Assembly (NCBI RefSeq): GCF_000961885.1
Contig: NZ_JZKH01000034.1
Location: forward strand, 1-64,000
Direction of reading: 5' to 3'
From: Streptomyces rubellomurinus
GTDB taxonomy: Bacteria > Actinomycetota > Actinomycetes > Streptomycetales > Streptomycetaceae
Length of the DNA: 64,000 bases
Each line of letters begins with the position of its first letter. The first letter of the stretch is position 1. The notes under the pieces are model-generated. The model did not search any database. It worked only from the letters and a program-made list of their open reading frames with translations, and had not been told where the DNA came from. This document shows positions 51,301-58,641 of the stretch, piece after piece. The translations under genes and the position numbers were made by a program.

Positions 51301-52426
51301 CTCCTGTGTGGGCCGGTTCTCCGCTGCGACGTGCCCGCATCCGGGGCAGGTCCGGGAGGTGTTGCGGGGGTCCACGGCGATCACTTCCCGTCCGGCGCTC
51401 TCAGCCTTGGCATGCAGGATCGTCAGGAACACCCCCCAACCGGCATCCGAGATCGATCGGTTGAGCCCGGCCTTCGCCGCCGCGCCGTTGGGCAGGAAGG
51501 TGCCAGGCTGGTCGGGGTCGGGCTTCGGTGCGGGGGCCTTGACCATGTTGCGGATCTTGAGGTCTTCGTGCGCGATCAGGTCGTGTGAACGGACCAGGTC
51601 GAGGGCCGTCTTGTGGGCGTGGTCGAGGCGTTGACGGCGGACCTTGCGGTGAAGGTCGGCGACCTTCCGGACGGCCTTGCGGCGGCGATTGCTGCGCCGC
51701 TTGCACCGGGCGAGGGCCTGCTGTGCGGCTTCGAGCTTCGCGGCGGCCTTGCGGCCGTGTCGGGGGTTGGGCACGAACTCGCCGCCCGAGTCGGCGAGGA
51801 AGTTGGCTATGCCCATGTCGATGCCGACCACGGATCCGGTCGCGGGCAGCGGCTCGGGCTCGGCCTGCTCGGCGGTCAGGATGACGTACCAGCGCTTTCC
51901 CTCGCGCTTGACGGACACGGTCTTGACCTTGCCGACCACGGGCCTGTGCTGGTTGACCTTGACGTGCCCGACACCCTGGAACCGGACGCGGGTGACCGGG
52001 TCGTGCGGGGTGGAGTTCCAACGGCAGCCGTCCCCGTCCCCGGGGAAGTCCACCGTGTCGAACCACATCGCGCCTCGGAAGCGCGGGTATCCGGGCTTCT
52101 CGCCGGACTTGACCCGGCGGAAGAACGCAGCGAACGCCTTGTCCAGACGGCGGAGCGTCGCCTGGTGAGAAGAGAAGGACCAGCGGCCCTGCCGCTCCGG
52201 GTCGAACGCCCGGATCTCCTTGAGCTGCGCGGACTGGTCGCCGTACCGGACGGTCGTCTTCGAGACGTGCCGGTAGGCGTCCCGGCGTTCCTGCAACGCC
52301 CCGTTGTAGAGCGAGCAGTGGTCGCGCAGCATCTCGGCGAGCGCCTGCGCTTGGCCCACGGTGGGCCGCATGACGAACTTGTACGCACGGATCATCCGAC
52401 CCACCCCCTCTCGACTCGGCGATCAA
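51160..52426 (-). mobile_element. IS200/IS605-type element with tnpB only
   Basis: The element holds an intact tnpB on the minus strand and no tnpA transposase. Its 3' end has an 8-bp GC hairpin, CCCCCGGC-TGAG-GCCGGGGG (51169-51188 on the plus strand), typical of the right end of this family. TTGAT (minus strand, 52426-52422) lies 26 bases before the start codon and resembles the target-adjacent motif of ISDra2-type elements. Both borders are approximate; the left end seems short. Confidence 0.6.
51196..52395 (-). CDS. tnpB: TnpB, RNA-guided nuclease of IS200/IS605 elements
   Basis: A 399-residue protein, ancestral to Cas12. All catalytic RuvC carboxylates are present: Asp193 in VVGIDMGIANF, Glu277 in LIAHEDLKIRNM and Asp379 in AHADTVGAINVL. 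The zinc finger is complete (CPGCGH at 350-355 and CVSCGH at 369-374). The N-terminal helix-turn-helix and OB-type part are present. TnpB cuts DNA matched by its guide RNA next to a short target motif and helps the element persist. ATG 52395 is chosen because GAGAGGGGG lies eight bases upstream; GTG 52404 is an alternative. GC3 is a little lower than in neighbours, consistent with mobility. Confidence 0.92.
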   Translation of the reverse strand: MIRAYKFVMRPTVGQAQALAEMLRDHCSLYNGALQERRDAYRHVSKTTVRYGDQSAQLKEIRAFDPERQGRWSFSSHQATLRRLDKAFAAFFRRVKSGEKPGYPRFRGAMWFDTVDFPGDGDGCRWNSTPHDPVTRVRFQGVGHVKVNQHRPVVGKVKTVSVKREGKRWYVILTAEQAEPEPLPATGSVVGIDMGIANFLADSGGEFVPNPRHGRKAAAKLEAAQQALARCKRRSNRRRKAVRKVADLHRKVRRQRLDHAHKTALDLVRSHDLIAHEDLKIRNMVKAPAPKPDPDQPGTFLPNGAAAKAGLNRSISDAGWGVFLTILHAKAESAGREVIAVDPRNTSRTCPGCGHVAAENRPTQETFHCVSCGHCAHADTVGAINVLRAGLVRRDACQG

Positions 52427-52811
52427 CATGCCACACACCACTGACACACGGCACGATCCGGCCAGCCTCACCGGGTGAGGGTGAACCGCGCCGGGGGCGG
52501 GGCGCGAACTTTCCGTCCGGCGGGGCGGGCCGCAGTGGACGTGCGCGCTTCCGCGCCGGACGTGAGCGTTTTCACGCCGGACAGGAGCGCGTCCACGGAG
52601 CCGAGGGGATGCTTCGTGGACGCGCGGAACCTGTGAGGTTGGGGTGGCTTCCGGGCGTAACGCTCAGCCCTCCAGCCGGTAGTTCGATCGTCGACCGAGG
52701 TAGTCGCCAGCGGCAGACCCTGATCCGTCTCGATCTGTCGCCACTGCCTCCTGCGGTCGAACTCCTTCAGCTACCTCACAGGTCCACTCCCATCATGCGC
52801 TTCCGGGGCCG
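52427..52811. other. Gene-free stretch left of the TnpB element
   Basis: About 385 bases without a supported gene, with mixed composition and no recognisable promoter. It may include debris from earlier insertions. Confidence 0.5.
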
Positions 52812-52868
52812 CGCGCACCAGGGGCAAAGCTCCCCAAATCGGAATAAATTTCGCCCCTGGCGTGCGCG
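52812..52868 (-). terminator. Inverted repeat behind the PNGase A-like gene
   Basis: CCAGGGGC (52818-52825) pairs with GCCCCTGG (52853-52860), extended by CGCGCA (52812-52817) with TGCGCG (52863-52868) across a two-base bulge. The loop is AT-rich (CCCCAAATCGGAATAAATTT). It lies just past the stop on the minus strand and is a likely terminator. Confidence 0.55.
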
Positions 52869-52885
52869 GGTCCCCGAGGGAGCTG

Positions 52886-54550
52886 CTACGGCTTCGGCCA
52901 GCCGTCCACGAAGCTCAGCGTCCGGTGGTACGGCCCCTCGGGCCCGTCGCTGCGGTAGTCCTCCGTGCTGCTGCCGGTGCGGACGGTGCGGTCCCCGTCG
53001 TGCCGCTGGGCGGTGGGCCGCAGGGTGTGGTCGACGGTGGCGCGCTCGGTGACGTGGTTGCCGGTCGCGGTGGTGGCCTCCCGGTGGTAGCCGAGGTCCA
53101 TCGCGGTGCGCTGGTCGGTGTTCCCGGCCGCGTCGTGGGTCACCAGGTAGGTGACGTCCAGCGGTTCGCCCTCGTGCACGGTGGTGGTGCGGTGCGGGCC
53201 GCCGCCCCAGGTGCTGGTGCTGCGGGTGAGGTCGGCGAGGTTGTGCAGGGTGACGTCGTTGCCGCTGTCGCGCAGCTGCTGGGCGGAGCTGAACGCGAGG
53301 TCGTCGCGGACCTCGGTGGTGACCCGGCCGTGCGAGGTCTGTACCCAGCCGCGGGCGAGGTCGTGCCGCGCGGCGGTGACCGTCCAGTCGCCGCTGCCGC
53401 CGCCGTGGTCGGCGAGCTGCGTGGTGACGGCGGCCTCCGGGGCGACCCGGTGGTCGGTGAGCGCGCCGGTGGTGCGGGCGGTGCCGTGGTCGGTCTCGGC
53501 GAACAGGTTGACCTGGCCGGTCCACAGGTCGTTGCTCTGCGCCTCGCTGGCGTTCACCGCGATCCCGAGGGTGTGCGGGCGCCCGTCCAGCAGCAGGCCG
53601 ACGTACGGGGTGAGGTCGAGCCGGTAGGCGGGCAGGTCGAAGGCGAAGATGCCGGGGACGGGCCGCCACAGCAGCGGGTCCCAGCCGCCGGTGTAGATCA
53701 CCGGGTACGGCCAGACCGCGCCCGCGATCCGGCCGTCCACGCTGAGCCGCAGCTCGCGGAACGGGCCCTTGCCGCAGAGGCCGGCGCCGGGGTTCGCGGT
53801 GGCGAAGGCGTCCGGCGCGGAGGCGTACGCGAACTCCTCGCAGGCGCCGCCGCTGCGGGCGTACACCTCGGCGGTGAGGCGTTCGAGGTTCTGCGGGAAG
53901 GTGAGGCTGCCGGTGGCCGCCGGGGCGGCCTGGCTGAGCGAGAACGGCCCGGTGGTGAGCAGCCGGTCGGCGGTGCGGGCGGCGGGCCAGCGGTCGTCCG
54001 CGGTGTAGAAGGTGAGGCTCGCGCTGATCGTGAAGACGCCGGTGTAGGTGGCGTCGGTGACGTTGGCGAGGTCGAAGGAGAACGGCTGCGGGCCGGCCGC
54101 GAACAGCGGCGCGTAGCGGGTGACGTCGTGCTCCAGCCGCCACTCGATGCCGTCCTTGGACGGCTCCGGGGTGGAGGAGAGCATGACCTGCACGCCGCCG
54201 ACGCGGACGCCGAACATCCGGTCGAACTGCCGCCCGGCGACCTGCCCGTGGAGGTCGAGCACGACGGCGGACCACGGCCCGGCGCAGTCGGCGGGCGGGG
54301 TGAGGGTGGTGGTGTACGGGGTGTCCGGCGGGTTGCCGTACCCGTTGCGGAACTGCCGCTCGTGCATCACCTCGACGGTGCAGGAGCGGGTGTCGGGGCG
54401 GGTGAGCGGGCGGGTGGCGGTGACCGGGTCGTGGTAGTCGGTGCCGAAGTCGGCGTGGGCGGGGCCGGCGGCGGTGAGGCTGCCGGCGATCACCAGGGCG
54501 GCGGCGCCGAGCAACCGGGCGGCGCGGTGGAGGAGTTGGCGGACGGCCAA
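52886..54550 (-). CDS. Secreted peptide-N-glycosidase A (PNGase A) family protein
   Basis: A 554-residue exported protein. Residues 1-33 form a signal peptide (RAARLLGAAALVIAGSLTAA, cleavage after AHA). The rest fits the PNGase A family: CTVEVMHERQFRNGYGNPPD, PWSAVVLDLHGQVAGRQFDR, MFGVRVGGVQVMLSSTPEPS, GIEWRLEHDVTRYAPLFAAG and the C-terminal sandwich with GILLDGRPHTLGIAVN-like sequence. Plant PNGase A releases N-glycans from glycopeptides; bacterial members may strip eukaryotic glycoproteins outside the cell. TTG 54550 is chosen from the signal peptide position and a GGGGGAT upstream; no better start is near. Confidence 0.82.
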   Translation of the reverse strand: MAVRQLLHRAARLLGAAALVIAGSLTAAGPAHADFGTDYHDPVTATRPLTRPDTRSCTVEVMHERQFRNGYGNPPDTPYTTTLTPPADCAGPWSAVVLDLHGQVAGRQFDRMFGVRVGGVQVMLSSTPEPSKDGIEWRLEHDVTRYAPLFAAGPQPFSFDLANVTDATYTGVFTISASLTFYTADDRWPAARTADRLLTTGPFSLSQAAPAATGSLTFPQNLERLTAEVYARSGGACEEFAYASAPDAFATANPGAGLCGKGPFRELRLSVDGRIAGAVWPYPVIYTGGWDPLLWRPVPGIFAFDLPAYRLDLTPYVGLLLDGRPHTLGIAVNASEAQSNDLWTGQVNLFAETDHGTARTTGALTDHRVAPEAAVTTQLADHGGGSGDWTVTAARHDLARGWVQTSHGRVTTEVRDDLAFSSAQQLRDSGNDVTLHNLADLTRSTSTWGGGPHRTTTVHEGEPLDVTYLVTHDAAGNTDQRTAMDLGYHREATTATGNHVTERATVDHTLRPTAQRHDGDRTVRTGSSTEDYRSDGPEGPYHRTLSFVDGWPKP

Positions 54551-54701
54551 GGTCGGATCCCCCCGGGTCGGGTGGCCCGGGGCGCTGCCTCGGGCCGGGT
54601 GGATGGTCCGCGCATCCTTCCGGTGGCGGCATGTCAGCGTCAAGGGTCGGCCGTGGCGGGGATGTTGGTGCGGGTGGTGGCGGGTGGTGGCGGGTGAGCG
54701 G

Positions 54702-55616
54702 CTACGGGCGCCGCCGGTGGTGTTCGAGGGCCGCCGCCTCCTGTCGGATCAGGTCCCGCAGCGCCGCCAGCCGGGGCCGGCGGTCGTCCAGCCGCCACTG
54801 CATCTCCAGCGGCAGGACGGCCCGGCCCTCCAGCCGTACGGTGGCCACGGCCTCGGTGAGGTGGCCGGTCATCGAGCCGGGCACCAGCGAGAACGCGCGG
54901 TTGCGGGCGAGCAGGTAGAGCCGGGAGCCGACGATCCGCGGCGGGCTGACCAGCACCGGTGGGTCGACGCCGTGCTCCGCGCACAGGCCGAGCACGTGGT
55001 CGTAGTAGCGCGGGTGCTGCTCGCGCGGCCACAACAGCAGGGGCAGGTCCCGCAGTTCGGCCAGGCGCAGGCTGTCCCGGCCGGCCAGCGGGTGGTCCCG
55101 GCCGAGGGCGACCACGACCGGCTCGTCGGCGATCCGCTCCAGCCGGTAGCCGTCCGCCTCGGCGAGGAAGCGGCCGAGGCCGATGTCGGCCAGCTCGGCG
55201 GCCAGGGTCGCGGTCACCTGCCCGGTGTCGACGGCGAGTTCGGTGGTGTCGAGGCCGGGCAGCTCCTGCTCGGCCCGGCTGACCACGGCGGGCAGCAGCC
55301 GGTTCACCACGCTCGGCGAGGCGACGATCCGGGCCGTCCCCAGCCGGGACTCCTCGTGCAGCCGGACCCGGGCCAGCAGCGCCTCGGCCTGCCCGAGCAG
55401 CCGCGCGCTCTCGGCGGCCATCACCTCGCCCGCCTCGGTCAGCACGACCGAGCGGCGGCTGCGGTCGAACAGCTCGACGCCGACCGTCCGCTCCAGCCGG
55501 GCGACCTCCTGACTGACCGTGGGCTGGGAGATGTGCAGCCGCTCGGCGGCCCGTCCGAAGTGCAGCGTCTCGGCGACGGTGAGGAAGACCTGGAGCTGGC
55601 GCAAGGTGAATGCCAT
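54702..55616 (-). CDS. LysR-family transcriptional regulator
   Basis: A 304-residue LysR protein: winged helix at 1-62 (LRQLQVFLTVAETLHFGRAA, ERLHISQPTVSQEVARLERT) and a periplasmic-binding-like effector domain (from about 90). It is divergent from psuG-psuK. The 16-bp element ATAGG-N6-CCTAT (55639-55654) in the gap overlaps the -35 region of its own promoter. TACGCT (minus strand, 55628-55623) lies six bases before ATG 55616 and no ribosome binding site is visible, so the mRNA is probably leaderless. The likely role is control of pseudouridine catabolism plus autorepression, an inference from position. Confidence 0.88.
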   Translation of the reverse strand: MAFTLRQLQVFLTVAETLHFGRAAERLHISQPTVSQEVARLERTVGVELFDRSRRSVVLTEAGEVMAAESARLLGQAEALLARVRLHEESRLGTARIVASPSVVNRLLPAVVSRAEQELPGLDTTELAVDTGQVTATLAAELADIGLGRFLAEADGYRLERIADEPVVVALGRDHPLAGRDSLRLAELRDLPLLLWPREQHPRYYDHVLGLCAEHGVDPPVLVSPPRIVGSRLYLLARNRAFSLVPGSMTGHLTEAVATVRLEGRAVLPLEMQWRLDDRRPRLAALRDLIRQEAAALEHHRRRP

Positions 55617-55638
55617 GGTCCGAGCGTAGGCCAGACCG

Positions 55639-55654
55639 ATAGGGGAAAGCCTAT
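55639..55654. promoter_or_regulatory. LysR-type box between lysR and psuG
   Basis: ATAGG (55639-55643) and CCTAT (55650-55654) are perfect arms six bases apart, a typical LysR recognition pattern, about 45-60 bases upstream of a TACGCT -10 (55699-55704) for psuG. Confidence 0.7.
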
Positions 55655-55755
55655 GGGAACGCCCGTTACTGATTCTGGATCCCGATACGAACCGTCCTTA
55701 CGCTGAAGCCCACGTTGCCCCGCCGCAGTGGCATCCGAGGAAAGAGCACGCACCC

Positions 55756-56718
55756 ATGACCGCACTGCCCGACAGCCCGTCCGCCGCCGCTCCCGCGCAG
55801 GCCGTCCGCGTCTCCGAGGAGGTCGCGCGGGCCGTCGCCGAAGGCCGGCCCGTGGTCGCCCTGGAGTCGACGATCTTCACCCACGGCCTGCCGCGCCCGC
55901 GCAACCTGGCCGTCGCGCTGGAGGCGGAGCGGCAGCTGCGGGACGCCGGCGTCGTCCCGGCGACCATCGGCGTGCACGCGGGCGTGCCCACGGTCGGCCT
56001 GAGCACCGAGCAGATCACCGAACTGTCCGCGACGGACGGCCTGGACAAGGTCAGCCTGCGCGACCTGCCGGTGGTCGCCGCGCTCGGCCGGCACGGCGGC
56101 ACCACCGTCGCCGCCACCGCCTTCCTCGCCCACCGCGCGGGCATCCGGGTGTTCTCCACCGGCGGCCTGGGCGGCGTCCACTTCGGCGCCTCCGAGAGCT
56201 TCGACGAGTCCGCCGACATGACCGTGCTGGCCGCCGTGCCCGTCACCGTGATCAGCGCCGGCGTGAAGTCGATCCTCGACATCCGGGCGACCCTGGAGCG
56301 CTTCGAGACCTACAACATCCCGGTCATCGGCTACCGCACCCGCAAGTACCCCGGCTTCTACGTCACCGACTCCGGCCACGAGATCAACTTCGCCGTCGAG
56401 TCGCCGGCCGAGGCCGCCGGGGTCATCGACGCCCGCGACCGGCTCGGACTGCCGCAGGCCGTCCTGATCGCCAACCCGGTCGACCCGGCCAAGCAGTTGC
56501 CGCCGGAGGAACTCGACGGCATCCTGGCCCGCGCCTGGGCCGAGGCCGAGCGCCAGGGCGTCACCGGCAACGCCTCCACCCCCTTCCTGCTCGACTTCAT
56601 CCAGCGCGACACCGGCGGCCGCAGCCTGGAGGTCAACGTCGAGGTCTACCGGGGCAACGTCCGCCTCGGCGGCGAGATCGCCACCGCGCTGGCCGCCGCT
56701 GCCACCTCAGGGTCCTGA
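55756..56718 (+). CDS. psuG: Pseudouridine-5'-phosphate glycosidase
   Basis: A 320-residue enzyme that converts pseudouridine 5'-phosphate to uracil and ribose 5-phosphate. Conserved stretches are present: VALESTIFTHGLPRPRNL (catalytic Glu), TTVAATAFLAHRAGIRVFST, GGLGGVHFGA, VISAGVKSILDIRATLE (catalytic Lys) and EINFAVESP. Length and start (ATG 55756) are normal for the family, with GAGGAAAG upstream. Its stop lies two bases before the psuK start, so the pair forms an operon that salvages pseudouridine from RNA turnover. Confidence 0.95.
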   Translation: MTALPDSPSAAAPAQAVRVSEEVARAVAEGRPVVALESTIFTHGLPRPRNLAVALEAERQLRDAGVVPATIGVHAGVPTVGLSTEQITELSATDGLDKVSLRDLPVVAALGRHGGTTVAATAFLAHRAGIRVFSTGGLGGVHFGASESFDESADMTVLAAVPVTVISAGVKSILDIRATLERFETYNIPVIGYRTRKYPGFYVTDSGHEINFAVESPAEAAGVIDARDRLGLPQAVLIANPVDPAKQLPPEELDGILARAWAEAERQGVTGNASTPFLLDFIQRDTGGRSLEVNVEVYRGNVRLGGEIATALAAAATSGS

Positions 56719-56720
56719 CC

Positions 56721-57599
56721 GTGCTCGGGGTGCTCGGCGACCTCGTCGAGGACGTCGTGGTCTGGGTCGACGGCCCGCTGCGGCACGGCACCGACTCCTG
56801 CGCCCAGGTCTTCCGCCGCCGCGGCGGCAGCGCGGCCAACGTCGCCTGCTTCGCCGCCGGGGCCCACCCGGCGCGCTTCCTCGGCTGCGTCGGACCGGAC
56901 CCGGCCGGGGACGCCGTCGTCGCCGAACTCCGGGGCCACGGCGTGGACGTACGGGTCCAGCGGCGCGGCCGCACCGGCAGCATCGTGGTGCTGATCGACC
57001 AGGCCGGCGAACGCACCATGCTGCCCGACCGGGGCGCCGCCAAGCTCCTGGAACGCGTCCCGGACGACTGGCTGGCCGGCCTCGCCCACCTGCACGTGCC
57101 CGCCTACTCCTTCGACGGCGATCCGGTCGGCGCCACCGCGCTCGACGCCCTCGCCCGCGTCCGCCGGGCCGGCGGCACCACCTCGGTGGACGCCTCCTCC
57201 ACCGGCATGCTGGAGCACTACGGGCGGGAGCGCTTCCTCGACCTGCTGGGCGAGTTGGCGCCCACCTTCCTGTTCGCCAACCGCTCCGAGGCCGACTACC
57301 TCGGCCTCCTGGCGGCCGGCCGGCCCGGCCCCGAGCGGGCCCGGCTCCCGGCCACCACGGTCGTCACCAAGGCGGGCGCGGAGCCGACCACGGTCGACGC
57401 GCCCGGCGCGGCGCCGTTCACGGTACCGGTGCCGCCGGTGGCCGAGGTGCGCGACCTCACGGGAGCCGGGGACGCGTTCGCCGCCGGGTTCCTGGCGGGG
57501 TACCTGGCAGCTGGGGCGGGGGATCTGCGCTCGGCGGTCGCCCTCGGCCACCGCAGCGCGGCCCGGGTCCTGGCCTCCCCCGGGGCGTCCTGCGGCTGA
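56721..57599 (+). CDS. psuK: PfkB-family kinase, probable pseudouridine kinase
   Basis: A 292-residue ribokinase-fold enzyme: VLGVLGDLVEDVVVWVDGPL, RRGGSAANVACFAAGAHPAR, FLGCVGPDPAGDAVVAELR and the C-terminal DLTGAGDAFAAGFLAGYLAA with the catalytic Asp. Immediate linkage behind psuG (two bases) argues that it phosphorylates pseudouridine to the PsuG substrate. GTG 56721 gives the glycine-rich strand at residue 2. No pseudouridine transporter is adjacent. Confidence 0.88.
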   Translation: MLGVLGDLVEDVVVWVDGPLRHGTDSCAQVFRRRGGSAANVACFAAGAHPARFLGCVGPDPAGDAVVAELRGHGVDVRVQRRGRTGSIVVLIDQAGERTMLPDRGAAKLLERVPDDWLAGLAHLHVPAYSFDGDPVGATALDALARVRRAGGTTSVDASSTGMLEHYGRERFLDLLGELAPTFLFANRSEADYLGLLAAGRPGPERARLPATTVVTKAGAEPTTVDAPGAAPFTVPVPPVAEVRDLTGAGDAFAAGFLAGYLAAGAGDLRSAVALGHRSAARVLASPGASCG

Positions 57600-57658
57600 A
57601 CGCGCGCCGGCGGAACGCGCGTCGACAGGGGCGGACCGCGGCGGGCGACCGCCGGTCG

Positions 57659-57880
57659 ATGACTTTGATCCTGGAGAAGTGCGACGGCTACTGCCAGGGC
57701 GTGGACGGCCGAGCCGGGCCCAATCTCGCCTGCACGGGGTGCGGCAGAGCCGTGGCGACCCGGATCGACGACTGCGGCTCGGAACCCCACGACGGGGCCT
57801 TCAGGGACACCCTGGTCGGGTTGCCCGCGATCCGTAGCCCCCGGCTGCGCGGGTATCACGACGCCGCGTACCGGTCGTGA
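57659..57880 (+). pseudogene. Small Cys-rich open frame, possible gene remnant
   Basis: 73 codons: LILEKCDGYCQGVDGRAGPN followed by CTGCGRAVATRIDDC. The Cys pattern resembles a small zinc-ribbon segment that I loosely remember inside larger streptomycete hypotheticals; here it stands alone with no ribosome binding site, so I treat it as a possible fragment. It could also be a real small protein. No partner is evident. Confidence 0.35.
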
Positions 57881-57973
57881 GCGCCCGTTGGGCGGCTCGG
57901 GGGCCGGCTCCGGACCGTCCCGGCGTCCCGTGACCGTTCCTCCGGGGGTGTGGGCGCGCGTCGGGTGTTCGAG

Positions 57974-58579
57974 TCACGGAGCCGTCGTGGACCGGCCGTC
58001 GAGGTGCGGGAGGAGCTGGACCGCGCTGATCCAGGGGGAGTCGCCGGTCTTCTGGAACGCGCGGACCCTCCAGCGTCCCGCGGGCAGGTCGACGGGGGCC
58101 TGGTCCGGCTCGCCGCTGCCGTCCGGGTAGGGCACGCCGAGGTGCTCGCCGGCCTCGACGGAGTCCATGAGGACCGCCGGTCCGTCGGTCTCCCAGAGGC
58201 CGCACTCCTCCCACGGCGTCGCCGGGTCGTTCAGCGCCGCCTCGGTGACGGCGAGCAACTCGGCGTCGGAGGCGGCGGCGAGCCGGCGCACGAAGGCCCG
58301 CTGCTCCGGCAGGTAGCAGGTGGTGGCGGGCCCGTCGCCCAGCACCAGCGCGGAGACGTCGCCGCGGTCGCGCAGGCCGATCACCTCGGCCAGCTCCTCG
58401 ACCTCGCAGGCCCGGTCGTAGTCGTCGGGCTGGTCGCCGTCACTGATGATCATGCCGTCCTCGGTGCAGCCGCCCCAGTGCTGCAGGGCGGACACCGGGA
58501 CGACGATCAGCGGACCGCCCATGGACTCGACCCAGGTCGGATCGAGGGTCCTTCGGTCGGCAGGTGGATCGGTGCTCAT
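57974..58579 (-). CDS. Imm21-family immunity-like protein
   Basis: A 201-residue soluble protein. TWVESMGGPLIVVPVSALQH at the N-terminus, WEECGLWETDGPAVLMDSVE in the second half and the closing WRVRAFQK segment match what I know of Imm21, a family predicted to neutralise polymorphic toxins. No toxin gene (Rhs, WXG, YD-repeat) is adjacent, so it is an orphan. ATG 58579; neighbours are unrelated (PolX upstream). Confidence 0.7.
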   Translation of the reverse strand: MSTDPPADRRTLDPTWVESMGGPLIVVPVSALQHWGGCTEDGMIISDGDQPDDYDRACEVEELAEVIGLRDRGDVSALVLGDGPATTCYLPEQRAFVRRLAAASDAELLAVTEAALNDPATPWEECGLWETDGPAVLMDSVEAGEHLGVPYPDGSGEPDQAPVDLPAGRWRVRAFQKTGDSPWISAVQLLPHLDGRSTTAP

Positions 58580-58641
58580 GCGTGCAGTGTGCCGCTGACC
58601 GGTGACAAGCGGGGAACCGGGGTGGGGGCGCCCGCCAGGGG

